Assembly (NCBI GenBank): GCA_938084875.1
Contig: CALKFX010000065.1
Coordinates: 1-18,432 of the forward strand
Direction of reading: 5' to 3'
Origin: an uncultured Flavobacteriales bacterium
GTDB lineage: Bacteria > Bacteroidota > Bacteroidia > Flavobacteriales_D > Parvicellaceae
Length of the DNA: 18,432 nucleotides
Shown: piece after piece, positions 1-9,013 of the stretch
How the letters are laid out: every line of letters starts with the position of its first letter
Numbering within the stretch: the stretch's first letter is position 1
Made by a program: the position numbers and the translations under genes
Notes under the pieces: generated by a model
Seen by the model: only the letters and a program-made list of their open reading frames with translations
Database searches by the model: none
Told to the model about the DNA's origin: nothing

Positions 1-1318
1 CACCATTAATTTTAAGCAATTCAATTTCTTGTTTTAATGCTTTCAATTCTGTTTGCGGTGGGGCTTCAACTAAACCTGCATGAATTTTCTTGCTTTCAGG
101 AGTTTCAACAATAAACTTATATTTCCCCGAATTTGGCAATAGTATATTATAATTAGACTCTTCATCTACATTATAGGAACCTATTAATTTATTGGTTCTT
201 ACATCTTGTACTTTGATATTGGCTTTGTAGTCTTCTGCAAGAATAGAATTTTTAAAACTTCCTGAAATTATGATGTTTTGCATAGGCAAAACCTGCACCT
301 TTACATTATATACATCAATCATTCCTCCTTCAGAAGATCTTTTAGAAGAAAAAATAGCATTTTTATTGCTTTTATCTACTAGATATAGAATATCATCATC
401 TGTACTATTTATCTTATAATCAAGATTAGAAATAGGACCAAAGTCATTCGTAGTTGGATCGTAATTACATCTAAATATGTCGTATCCTCCCATAGAATTA
501 TGCCCCTTGGATGAAAAATAAAAAGTAGTTCCGTTGGAATTCAAAAAAGGAAAATCTTCATCGTATGGAGAGTTTATATTTTCTGGGAGAATTTTTGGAG
601 AAGACCAGCCTCCACCAGACAATCTTTTTTTGAAATAAATATCTAAGCCATTATCACCAACTTCTCCATAACTTGAATAGAATATAATATCTTGGTTTAG
701 AGGTGGGAAATATATAATTGATTTATGGTTCTTTTTTTTGTCTATTTTAGTTTGAAACTCTTCTGTTACTAAGATGGTTCCACCAATATCTTTCAAATCG
801 TAACTATAATTAAACTTATCCACTGATGTAGTCTTTTTATCCATTACTACAATGTCAGAAAGGTTTTTCATTAACGATTGCCCATTTTTAGACATGTTCA
901 TGTACATCTCCAAATTGAGTGATTTTGCTTGTTTAGAATTGGCTAGAGATTTGTATTTTTCATACTGGTTTAAAGCATCTTGAAATAGATAATTATAGTG
1001 GTATACCCTTCCCAAATAAAAATAAGCTCTTGGATCAACTTCTGGATCTTTTATGGCCTTTTTCAAATAAGGGATAGATTTAGACTTATCCGCATATTTA
1101 AATAAAACACATACTCCATATTTAAAATTATATTCAGAGTTATTTTTGTTACTTAGAAAGTTAGACATATGAGGTTCGGCCTCAATAAACTTCTTATCCT
1201 CAAATAAATTATTGGCATACTTTATTCTCTCCCCTTCGTTTTTGAAATTTTCTTGACCTAATAAATTAAAACTGAAAAAAATAAAAAATAAAAATCCATA
1301 TGTCTTAATAAAATTCAA
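1..1318 (-). CDS. TPR + PD40 beta-propeller envelope protein, PorE/OmpA-family-like (3' end outside window)
   Basis: This is the first 439 codons of an open frame that continues past the left edge. The start is taken as TTG at 1318-1316, overlapping the plsY stop as TTGA. That start supplies a signal peptide (hydrophobic residues about 8-20, ending LLGQ), whereas the first in-frame ATG is at residue 51, after the signal. Visible parts, in order, are a TPR-like helical region (about 27-150), a WD40/PD40 propeller (about 200-340, with blades such as FYFSSKGHNSMGGYDIF), and a carboxypeptidase-regulatory-like beta domain (about 347-410). A short charged helix then begins at the edge. This order matches the T9SS-associated outer-membrane protein PorE and other Bacteroidota PD40/OmpA proteins, which end in an OmpA peptidoglycan-binding domain that cannot be seen here. 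The family call is good; equating it with PorE itself is inference. Confidence 0.8.
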   Translation of the reverse strand, partial: MNFIKTYGFLFFIFFSFNLLGQENFKNEGERIKYANNLFEDKKFIEAEPHMSNFLSNKNNSEYNFKYGVCVLFKYADKSKSIPYLKKAIKDPEVDPRAYFYLGRVYHYNYLFQDALNQYEKYKSLANSKQAKSLNLEMYMNMSKNGQSLMKNLSDIVVMDKKTTSVDKFNYSYDLKDIGGTILVTEEFQTKIDKKKNHKSIIYFPPLNQDIIFYSSYGEVGDNGLDIYFKKRLSGGGWSSPKILPENINSPYDEDFPFLNSNGTTFYFSSKGHNSMGGYDIFRCNYDPTTNDFGPISNLDYKINSTDDDILYLVDKSNKNAIFSSKRSSEGGMIDVYNVKVQVLPMQNIIISGSFKNSILAEDYKANIKVQDVRTNKLIGSYNVDEESNYNILLPNSGKYKFIVETPESKKIHAGLVEAPPQTELKALKQEIELLKING

Positions 1319-1968
1319 TTACTAGAGTCTTTTTTAAGCTTGATATTCATTTTATTTTCTTTTTTACTTAAGAGCCTATAAATATTAGGTTTGTGAGTGA
1401 AAAGTACTAATATCGATATAAAAATTGAAAAGTACATTAGAGAAATGGATTCTACTCTTATGACCAAAATGGTAATAATTGGAAAAGAAATAGCAGCTAT
1501 TATAGCGCCTAAAGAAACATAATTTGTAAAAATAAATATCAATAAAAATATAACTACACAGCCAATTGCAGCAGAGAAGTTAATAGCTAAAATAATTCCC
1601 ATTAAAGTAGCTACGCCTTTACCACCTTGAAACTTCTCATAAATTGGAAAAACATGGCCCAAAACTGCAGTTATACCAACAACAATCTGCATATTGATAA
1701 ATTCAGTGCTGTCTGGCGAACAAAGCAAAAAAGAGGTAAGAATTTTAACCGAAATCCATCCTTTTAAAATATCAATAAATAAAACTGTAAATCCAGCAGT
1801 TTTTCCAATTACTCTAAAAGTATTAGTTGCCCCTGCATTATTACTTCCATAATCTCTAACGTCTATTCCAAAAAACCATTTACCTATCCATATAGCTGAA
1901 GGAATTGATCCAATAAAATAGGATAACAAAATAGCAAACAAATTATTTAACTCAAATATGTTCTGCAT
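1315..1968 (-). CDS. plsY: Acyl-phosphate:glycerol-3-phosphate acyltransferase PlsY
   Basis: PlsY transfers an acyl group from acyl-phosphate to the sn-1 position of glycerol 3-phosphate, the first step of bacterial phospholipid synthesis, in the inner membrane. The 217-residue protein has the three family motifs: GSIPSA (20-25), GSNNAGATNTFRVIGK (41-56) and GHVFPIYEKFQGGKGVAT (104-121), plus THKPNIYRLL near the end (191-200). Several membrane segments lie between them. Length is normal for the family, with a short lysine-rich tail. The ATG start at 1968 lies one base after the stop of the upstream giant gene (TAA-A-ATG), and the stop overlaps the TTG start of the next gene, so this is an internal operon gene. 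A glycerolipid enzyme between two exported envelope proteins is notable, but its function is not in doubt. Confidence 0.97.
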   Translation of the reverse strand: MQNIFELNNLFAILLSYFIGSIPSAIWIGKWFFGIDVRDYGSNNAGATNTFRVIGKTAGFTVLFIDILKGWISVKILTSFLLCSPDSTEFINMQIVVGITAVLGHVFPIYEKFQGGKGVATLMGIILAINFSAAIGCVVIFLLIFIFTNYVSLGAIIAAISFPIITILVIRVESISLMYFSIFISILVLFTHKPNIYRLLSKKENKMNIKLKKDSSN

Positions 1969-1969
1969 T

Positions 1970-4900
1970 TTATTTCATATAAGTAGCAACAAATGGTGCT
2001 ACATCTTTTGCTGCACCTAAAACATATTGGTAGTCTTGCTTTCCTTTTTTCTTGCTTTTGGTCTCGTCTTTTTTAGTTTCAGAAATAATTTTGTTAAATT
2101 CTTGATTGGAACTGAAAGTTGTCATTAAGCCTTTTTTGTAATTAAAATAATAGAAATTATCTTTATCTAATTGTAAATAAACGGTAATTTCATTTCCAGT
2201 TAGCTTTCTAGAAATAACAATTTTTCCTTTGACATATTTCATTACTTGTCTTTTGTTGATATTTGCAATACCAATATCACCATAAGAAACATAGGCCTTT
2301 CTATTAGAATTCCACTTATATCTTATATCTCCCAAAAACATAGGAATTTCTAGCTTTTCGGGGAATTTCTTTATTTTACCATTAATGTTAAGAGAGGAAA
2401 TCATCTCGTTAGATTCATCTTTGGATGTAAATTCACTTAAGGCTTTTTCATAATAAGAATTCTGATAATCTAAAGATCTTAACTCTGGAAATTCTAATAT
2501 TGTCTTTGCTAGTTTATCTAATGCATCTTCACTAAAATGGAAGTTAAGCATGGTAGAGGTCTTAAAATCCGTTTCCCATTTTTTAGGATTGAATTTTATT
2601 TCTCCTGCTGGTATTAAAGAAATTTGATCTAAATCAATTGCAAAATTAAAAATACCATCAGATTTTAATCTACAATTTTCTATATTAAGGGATGAGTAAT
2701 TTCCAGGCATAGAATACTCAATTAATTTTTCAGAATTGGACAATTGGTATTCTTTTCTTTTAGAATTATACTTTAAAAACCCATCTGCATTAATCATTCC
2801 TATATGATTGTCATTAGATTTAGAAGATAAAAACGAAGAATACAGAGACAACGAATCTGTATTGTTAAATACAAGACCAGAATAAACATTATTGAAATTG
2901 GAATTTTTAGTACTTGAATCAAGCACTATTGGAATTATAATATCTAATGGATCAATATTTGCAGTGAAACTAATCCATTGTTGTGGAATGTTTTTACAAC
3001 TATGGACAATTTGAGTAAAACCAGAAAATTCTAAACCAGGATTGGTAGAAACTAAATTAACATCTCCATAGAAACTATAATTGGGACTAAATTTGAAATC
3101 TTTATTTTTCTTTATAAATCCTGTTCCATGAGTTTGGTCCGTAGTGTCTGGTCTAATTTCTGAAAAGAAAATATTTTGTTTGGTACCATTTAAATCCACA
3201 TAATCGTAAATTCCGGATGCAGTATAATCGTGTTTGGTATTAATTTCCACATCTGCATCGTAAATTTCATAATATTTAGTAACATCATTAGTCAAAATAA
3301 ATGCATTTTCTAATGGGTCAATTTTTGCTTTCCTTCTAATTACAATCTTACCACTATCTGGTCTAATTCTAGAATCTGCAACTTTTATAAATTCAATCTC
3401 GTTGCAAACAATTCTTTTTTTCTTGATATCAAATCTTGCTTTTGCAGAACCAAAATTCAAAGAATCCTGATCTGGTTGAATAGAGAAAAAATTAGAAGTT
3501 TGAAGATCTAAATCAGTATCAATATTAATATCTGCTTGTGCTTGTTTACTGTTCTCCAATTCTAATTCATCGTTGTCCATATACCAGTTAAATTGATCCA
3601 TATAGCATATGTATTCGTTTTCTGGAAACGTGACAAAACTTTCCCCCGAATTAGATTTGAACTCTCCCATTCTAGTTTCAAAATCTACTCTTCCATTTAA
3701 GTTTTGAGTTTTAAAAGACAATTCGTCTAGTTTATTGTTTTGGGAAACTAACCTAAACTCACAGGTATCCGCCAAAATAGCATCAGTTTCGTAGGTGTAT
3801 TCATAAGATTCGACTTCTCCGGAACCAAATCGCATAACTCCACTTCCTAACATACCATCATAACCTAATTTTAATCTTCCATTTAAATATGCCTCTGCAC
3901 CTTCAAAAAAGTAAAAATTAGAATCAATAGAATATGCATAAAGTAAATTTTTCTTCGGAATATATGAAACCTTACAATCTTTAGCTTCAACAAGAGGAAT
4001 TTCAGGATCTTCAACTTGCTCTTTGTTTTTATAAGTATGAGCAATAGCAGCAACTGAATCAGGGAAAAAAGTTATGTCGTCTGAAATTGCAGAAGAAGTG
4101 TAAAACTCAATAGTTCCTGACCCTTTTAATCCTTCGTTGGAGAGTCTTATTTCGTTATCATAGCTGGCTAATTTATCGTAAATATTAAATCCATCCTCTG
4201 GGGTTTTTCGTATGAAACCCAAAGAATAATCTGGCATAATCTGTAAAGATTCTTCAAAATCAGGGAAAATACCACCTGAAAGAAACTGTCCGTTTAAATC
4301 AATTCCATTATCTGTGAAATTATCTAAACTATCCATTAAGAAAGGATTCACAATAAATTTAAAGTTTTCTCTATTGTAAAGTCCATTTTGTATAGATGGA
4401 TCATCGAAATAAATATAAGTTTTGGTATTGGATTTAAATATTGGAAATTCATGATATGAAGTATCTAATCCAGACATATTTGAAGGATTGTCAATTTGAA
4501 TATGACCTTCCAGATTCTCAATTTTAGACAGCAACCTTATTAATTTTCCTTTTCTCTTAGATTCTTTATAATTGGCCCAAATAAACATGGAGTCGCATTT
4601 GGGTAATTCAAGTTTATAATCATCGTAAATAAATGAGAAATCAAATCCATAATATTGTGTTTTTCCAGCAGTTATTAAACCATCAAAGTATATATCTCTG
4701 TTCTTTTTTAAAGTTATTCTTCTTCCTCCTGGTTTTATCCAAACTTTATTTTTTAGACTAAGCACTACCCTTTCTACTCCAAAAATATTTAAATCAAAAG
4801 AAGAAAGATTAAGTTTTGCATTGGTTTTAGCATCAGAATTAATAATCAGAATATCATAATCTTTTTCACCAGACCTATTTTCAATATAATTGAACAGCTT

Positions 4901-6439
4901 TTCACTACAGTTGATTATTTTTCTTTCCGAATCGTAGTTTATAAAACCTTTCTCTGTTAAATTAAATAACATGAATTGTAAATCATTAGCACTCTTTACC
5001 AAATATTTTGCCAAATCATTTAGAGAAAAGGTATTAGAACCACATATATTTGCATAATGCTTAATAGAAACTAAAATATTTCCTCTATCTGAATTTAAAT
5101 TATCATAACTTTTTACATCGAAAAAATTTAAACTAGCAAATTGAGCAGTTTTTATACTTTTTGTTCCTTTAGGTGCAGAAAAATTAATTAATGACTCTCC
5201 CAATTTCCATGATAAAGTCTCTACATACATATCTAATTTATGGTAACTATTGTAGAAAGGAGCAGCAAAAATTCCTTCTTCACCTCTAGACAAAGTAAGA
5301 GTTTTGGTATTCTCAGAAAAAACTAAGTTGGAGGCAGGATGAACAATAGAATCAGAATCTATTGAAAATTTTATAATTGCTTTATCCGAAGTTACACCTT
5401 CATCATTGATTATAAAACCAATGGACTCCGCTACTAAGATTTCTTTACCATTAAAACTGAGTTTTAATTTTGAAAGATTATTTATGGTTCCTGATCCGTA
5501 TAAGTTCCTACCACGAATTGTAAAACCACCATCAAATTCAATATTTTTATTATTATTTACATTTTTAATATTAAGCCTTTTACTGTAAGACTCAAAAGTA
5601 GGATAAACAACTTTTGAATACCCACGAAAAGATAAAACCTTCTCTGTTAATTTACCCATGATTGGATAATCAAAATAACTACTATAAAACAAAACTGAGT
5701 CTATATAATAAGATGAACTTTTAAGACCTATGTTGTAACTATTAACTTTTGCATAATAAATGTCTTTGTCTTTTTTTGCTCTTTGCCAATCAATTTTTCC
5801 TCCATTTCCTTCCCATTGTGAAGTAAGTGGAAAAAACTGACCCGAGGTATTTCTAATTACAGAACTGTCATTCTTTGAAAAACACCTTAAATCAACATCA
5901 TTAAATATAAATATTGGGAGTTTTTTAACAAACTGGATATCAAAATTATCTTTTTTAGAAACTTGCCATCTAGTAGCAGCTTTTTGTGTTCTTGAGGTAA
6001 CGTAAATAGTACCGTCTAAAAATAAATTATTGGAAACTTTAAGAAAATCTTGCACTCTTTTATTGTTATACTTTTTCAAAACATTATCAAGAGTAGTATT
6101 CCATTTTTCAAATTTTTCAGAACTCATTCCAGAATTAGAATAATTATATATGGCATTAAAATAATTTATGAAATCTGGATAGACATTTAGTTTCTTTTCT
6201 TCCATTGAGTTTAACAAAGCATAAACTATTGCTTTATTATCTGGTGTAAAGAAATCACCTAACCATAATGGTTCAAAAGATTTTACATATTTTTTTGCTA
6301 TTGATTTGTCATAATTACCAATAAATTCTTGGACATCTTTAAGAAATTTTTCAGGTTCAGGTGTGAAAGATGACTGAGAAAAAGCTTTTGAAAAAAAACT
6401 TGCAAAAAATAAAATAGTTAAATAGATTTTAAATTTCAT
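1970..6439 (-). CDS. Very large exported protein of unknown function (about 1489 residues)
   Basis: I do not recognise a named family. An upstream in-frame ATG exists at 6472, but it lies inside prmA. The ATG at 6439, 2 bp after the prmA stop, gives a clean signal peptide (MKFKIYLTILFFASFFSKAFSQ region), so I use it. The mature N-terminus (about 25-140) looks helical. Most of the rest alternates polar and hydrophobic residues, as in an extended all-beta protein, with recurring GSG/GTG turns at about 316, 773, 865 and 1106. Two related beta segments, at about 557-613 and 1015-1060, share an I-(K/R)-P-x-x-x-(K/R)-I-x-(L/I)-(K/R)-(K/R) core. A compact segment at about 471-519 resembles a winged helix. 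There is no T9SS C-terminal domain; the tail is lysine-rich (about 1456-1470). It lies between prmA and plsY in a tight operon. Periplasmic or outer-membrane location is inferred from the signal peptide only. Confidence 0.85.
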   Translation of the reverse strand: MKFKIYLTILFFASFFSKAFSQSSFTPEPEKFLKDVQEFIGNYDKSIAKKYVKSFEPLWLGDFFTPDNKAIVYALLNSMEEKKLNVYPDFINYFNAIYNYSNSGMSSEKFEKWNTTLDNVLKKYNNKRVQDFLKVSNNLFLDGTIYVTSRTQKAATRWQVSKKDNFDIQFVKKLPIFIFNDVDLRCFSKNDSSVIRNTSGQFFPLTSQWEGNGGKIDWQRAKKDKDIYYAKVNSYNIGLKSSSYYIDSVLFYSSYFDYPIMGKLTEKVLSFRGYSKVVYPTFESYSKRLNIKNVNNNKNIEFDGGFTIRGRNLYGSGTINNLSKLKLSFNGKEILVAESIGFIINDEGVTSDKAIIKFSIDSDSIVHPASNLVFSENTKTLTLSRGEEGIFAAPFYNSYHKLDMYVETLSWKLGESLINFSAPKGTKSIKTAQFASLNFFDVKSYDNLNSDRGNILVSIKHYANICGSNTFSLNDLAKYLVKSANDLQFMLFNLTEKGFINYDSERKIINCSEKLFNYIENRSGEKDYDILIINSDAKTNAKLNLSSFDLNIFGVERVVLSLKNKVWIKPGGRRITLKKNRDIYFDGLITAGKTQYYGFDFSFIYDDYKLELPKCDSMFIWANYKESKRKGKLIRLLSKIENLEGHIQIDNPSNMSGLDTSYHEFPIFKSNTKTYIYFDDPSIQNGLYNRENFKFIVNPFLMDSLDNFTDNGIDLNGQFLSGGIFPDFEESLQIMPDYSLGFIRKTPEDGFNIYDKLASYDNEIRLSNEGLKGSGTIEFYTSSAISDDITFFPDSVAAIAHTYKNKEQVEDPEIPLVEAKDCKVSYIPKKNLLYAYSIDSNFYFFEGAEAYLNGRLKLGYDGMLGSGVMRFGSGEVESYEYTYETDAILADTCEFRLVSQNNKLDELSFKTQNLNGRVDFETRMGEFKSNSGESFVTFPENEYICYMDQFNWYMDNDELELENSKQAQADINIDTDLDLQTSNFFSIQPDQDSLNFGSAKARFDIKKKRIVCNEIEFIKVADSRIRPDSGKIVIRRKAKIDPLENAFILTNDVTKYYEIYDADVEINTKHDYTASGIYDYVDLNGTKQNIFFSEIRPDTTDQTHGTGFIKKNKDFKFSPNYSFYGDVNLVSTNPGLEFSGFTQIVHSCKNIPQQWISFTANIDPLDIIIPIVLDSSTKNSNFNNVYSGLVFNNTDSLSLYSSFLSSKSNDNHIGMINADGFLKYNSKRKEYQLSNSEKLIEYSMPGNYSSLNIENCRLKSDGIFNFAIDLDQISLIPAGEIKFNPKKWETDFKTSTMLNFHFSEDALDKLAKTILEFPELRSLDYQNSYYEKALSEFTSKDESNEMISSLNINGKIKKFPEKLEIPMFLGDIRYKWNSNRKAYVSYGDIGIANINKRQVMKYVKGKIVISRKLTGNEITVYLQLDKDNFYYFNYKKGLMTTFSSNQEFNKIISETKKDETKSKKKGKQDYQYVLGAAKDVAPFVATYMK

Positions 6440-6441
6440 AA

Positions 6442-7269
6442 TTATTTTTTTGTCATTACCAATAATGCCCATTGGTTTTCTAAATCTGAATATAAAATTT
6501 TTAATCCACTTTTAATAGATAAATCTGTAATGTAATCAATATCAGATTCGAAAAATCCTGAAAAAAGGACGATTGAGTTTTTCTTCATCGCTTCTAAAAA
6601 GTTGGTAAATTCTTCTATAATCGTGTTCCTATTTATATTTACTAGTAAGTAATCATACTTTTTATTGGGAATACTATCTCCATCTCCATCAATAATATTA
6701 ATGGCTTTACAATTATTAGTTACCAAATTTTGATTTGCATTTTCATTTGCATTTTTATCAATTTCCACTGCATCAACTTCCTTAGCACCTAACTTTTCTG
6801 ACAATATGGATAAAATAGCTGTCCCAGAACCAAAATCTAATATGGTTTTATTTTTTAAATCATGTTTAAATAAATCTTTGGCCATTAAGCGAGTAGTTTC
6901 ATGGTGACCTGTTCCAAAGGACATCTCTGGATTGATAATAATATCGTACTTTTTATTGGAGGGTTGGTGAAAAGAAGCTCTTACCTGACAATTTTCATTT
7001 ATTAGAATAGGATTAAAACTACTCTCCCATTTTTTGTTCCAATTCTTGTATGGATGATTAATTGCTTTAAATGAAATAATAAAAGAGCTATAATTATCTA
7101 TTATCTCTTGGAGCTTTTTCTCGTTGTAATTAATTAATGGGGTAAAGGAACTTAGAATATTTAAGTTCTCTTGAAACGCATCAAATCCTAAATCAGCAAT
7201 TTCTTGTATTAAAACATCTATTATTGGTACTCTTTCTTTTAAAACGAATTGAATCTCTATATAGTCCAA
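6442..7269 (-). CDS. prmA: Ribosomal protein L11 methyltransferase PrmA
   Basis: PrmA uses S-adenosylmethionine to methylate ribosomal protein L11 in the cytoplasm. Family signatures in the 275-residue product are PEMSFGTGHHETT (114-126), the SAM-binding motif LDFGSGTAILSI (144-155), the acidic end of strand 2 (AVEID, 167-171) and the catalytic-site-like VNINRN (210-215, the family's N-I/L-x-x-N strand). The start is TTG at 7269-7267, one base after the tpiA stop (TAG-T-TTG). It gives the expected N-terminus (M)DYIEIQF, and no in-frame ATG is available near it. Its stop is 2 bp before the next gene. The N-terminal substrate-recognition domain (about 1-70) is divergent, as is common in Bacteroidota PrmA proteins. 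Confidence 0.95.
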   Translation of the reverse strand: MDYIEIQFVLKERVPIIDVLIQEIADLGFDAFQENLNILSSFTPLINYNEKKLQEIIDNYSSFIISFKAINHPYKNWNKKWESSFNPILINENCQVRASFHQPSNKKYDIIINPEMSFGTGHHETTRLMAKDLFKHDLKNKTILDFGSGTAILSILSEKLGAKEVDAVEIDKNANENANQNLVTNNCKAINIIDGDGDSIPNKKYDYLLVNINRNTIIEEFTNFLEAMKKNSIVLFSGFFESDIDYITDLSIKSGLKILYSDLENQWALLVMTKK

Positions 7270-7270
7270 A

Positions 7271-8011
7271 CTAAAAAGAATTTATAATAGCTTCAAAACT
7301 TTCAGAATCTAAAGAAGCTCCACCAATTAATCCACCATCGATATCTTTCTTAGAAAATAATTCTTTGGAATTAGAAGGTTTACAGCTTCCTCCATAGAGT
7401 ATTGATGTTTTATCCGATATATCTTGACCAAAAGCATCTGAAATAAGACCACGAATAAAAAAATGCATGTCTTGTGCATCCTGAGGGTCTGCTGTAAGTC
7501 CAGTACCTATAGCCCAGACCGGTTCATAAGCGATGATAATTTTACTAAAATCATCTGTAGATAGATTACTTAGAATTTGTGAAAGTTGAGACTTTACTAC
7601 ATTAAAGTGATTTTCACTTTCTCTATCAGAAAGAGATTCTCCACAGCAAAATATTGGAGTAATGCCATGCTTTAAAAGCATTTCAACTTTTTGGAAAATA
7701 AGTAAATCTGTTTCTTTATGAAAAGTTCTTCTCTCTGAGTGTCCAACAATTGCGAAGCGCAAATTTATTGAGGAAAGCATTTCTGCAGAAAATTCTCCAG
7801 TAAAAGCACCATTACTATTAGCAGATACATCTTGAGAAGAGATACTTACTTTTGATGCATTACTAAATCTATCTAAATATATAGAAGCAGGTGCAATAAT
7901 AACCTCTACATCATCTGGATAGGTTTTAGATTCTAAGTCGTTATATAAAATATCTGCTTCTGACTTATTTAGATTCATTTTCCAATTACCAGCTACAATT
8001 TTTTTTCTCAT
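7271..8011 (-). CDS. tpiA: Triosephosphate isomerase
   Basis: The enzyme interconverts dihydroxyacetone phosphate and glyceraldehyde 3-phosphate in glycolysis and gluconeogenesis in the cytoplasm. The 246-residue product has every catalytic element: GNWKMN with Lys11, GHSERR with His91 (90-95), AYEPVWAIGTG with Glu163 and the mobile loop 6 (161-171), LYGGSCKPSN (205-214) and the phosphate-binding GGLIGGASL (226-234). Length is standard. The ATG at 8011 is the only sensible start. It lies 17 bp after the upstream DoxX-thioredoxin gene and 1 bp before prmA. Nothing unusual is seen in the protein. Confidence 0.98.
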   Translation of the reverse strand: MRKKIVAGNWKMNLNKSEADILYNDLESKTYPDDVEVIIAPASIYLDRFSNASKVSISSQDVSANSNGAFTGEFSAEMLSSINLRFAIVGHSERRTFHKETDLLIFQKVEMLLKHGITPIFCCGESLSDRESENHFNVVKSQLSQILSNLSTDDFSKIIIAYEPVWAIGTGLTADPQDAQDMHFFIRGLISDAFGQDISDKTSILYGGSCKPSNSKELFSKKDIDGGLIGGASLDSESFEAIINSF

Positions 8012-8028
8012 TTTTAAAACTATTTATA

Positions 8029-9006
8029 CTATTTAAAGTTAAGGGATTTAAGAAGTAATTCAGGGTCATAGGCATTATCGTTAGTCCCATTAAATTCTTT
8101 TAAAATATTACCATTCCACATGTAAAAAATTCCAGGAGTATCTCTTTCCCAAGTTAGAACATCGTAAAAAGTTGAAATATCTAAAACAATATAATGATAC
8201 TCGCTTCCTGCATATTCAAAAAATTCAGGAATCTTGTCTACTTCTTCATCCATGAAAACGATTTCAACTTTAGGAAAATTTTCTACTATTTTAGACAGTG
8301 AATCGATAGATCTAACAGCTGCTCTACAATGGTCGCAACCTGGTGCAAAAAAACACAAAATAATTCTTCCTTTATCTGCAAATGGTAAAGTTTGGCCAAA
8401 TTCGGATTTCATTTGTTCTGGACCTTCAAGAGCTGAATCTTCTTGAATTTGATAATTTGAATCAATAGTAACATTACCAGAATTCTTTATAGGAACTAAT
8501 GCCATAATTCCAACAACAAAAAATAGATATATTAGAAAACCGTAAAATATTTCAATTGACTTTGATTTGTCTTTAGAAAGCAATCTATTTAGAATAACTA
8601 ATAGCCCAATTGCAAAAATATTTTTCAAAATGGCTTCTAGAGGAGTCATTGGTAAAAGAGTACCGAAACAACCACAATTTCCACTATTACCAGTTAAATA
8701 AATTTGTAGGGCTAAATGAACACAAAAAGCTGCAAGAACAAATATAGTTAGTGGAATAACAATTCTTTTCAAGTAGAATGGCAATAAAATTAATACTCCA
8801 ATAGCAAACTCTAAGGCAATTAAAATTCTCGACAAGTAGGAAGATATTTCGGAACTAAAACCCAATGGTACTAGTTGCTTTGCTTCAAAAGTAGTTATTG
8901 AAAAGTAAGCAGAAGGCTCGTGATATACTTTTGCATAAGCTGATACCAAAAACAATAAAGAAATAATAATTCTTAGTACCCAGATTCCAATTAATTTGTT
9001 ATTCAT
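8029..9006 (-). CDS. DoxX/MauE-type membrane protein fused to a thioredoxin-like domain
   Basis: The 325-residue protein has about five membrane helices (near 6-26, 58-78, 82-102, 125-142 and 152-172), then a soluble domain. The N-terminal part resembles the DoxX/MauE superfamily and carries a periplasm-facing CGCFG motif (111-115) between helices 3 and 4. The C-terminal part (about 200-325) is thioredoxin-like, with FFAPGCDHCRAA containing a CxxC (224-227) and a likely cis-proline at 291 (DTPG). Positive charges after helices 2 and 4 put both cysteine motifs on the periplasmic side. I recall this type, beside tpiA and DUF1599, as widespread in Bacteroidota (BT_3928-like). A thiol-disulfide or reductant-delivery role in the envelope is inference; the substrate is unknown. 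Confidence 0.85.
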   Translation of the reverse strand: MNNKLIGIWVLRIIISLLFLVSAYAKVYHEPSAYFSITTFEAKQLVPLGFSSEISSYLSRILIALEFAIGVLILLPFYLKRIVIPLTIFVLAAFCVHLALQIYLTGNSGNCGCFGTLLPMTPLEAILKNIFAIGLLVILNRLLSKDKSKSIEIFYGFLIYLFFVVGIMALVPIKNSGNVTIDSNYQIQEDSALEGPEQMKSEFGQTLPFADKGRIILCFFAPGCDHCRAAVRSIDSLSKIVENFPKVEIVFMDEEVDKIPEFFEYAGSEYHYIVLDISTFYDVLTWERDTPGIFYMWNGNILKEFNGTNDNAYDPELLLKSLNFK

Positions 9007-9013
9007 TTTTCTA

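Noticed and set aside
5406..5588. Plus-strand 60-codon frame with a hydrophobic tail, inside the giant gene
   Set aside because: The hydrophobic run is the antisense of an asparagine/lysine-rich stretch; there is no independent evidence of a gene.
6440..6472. Upstream ATG at 6472 as start of the giant protein
   Set aside because: It would place 11 charged residues before the signal peptide and overlap prmA by 31 bp; the ATG at 6439 gives a clean signal sequence.
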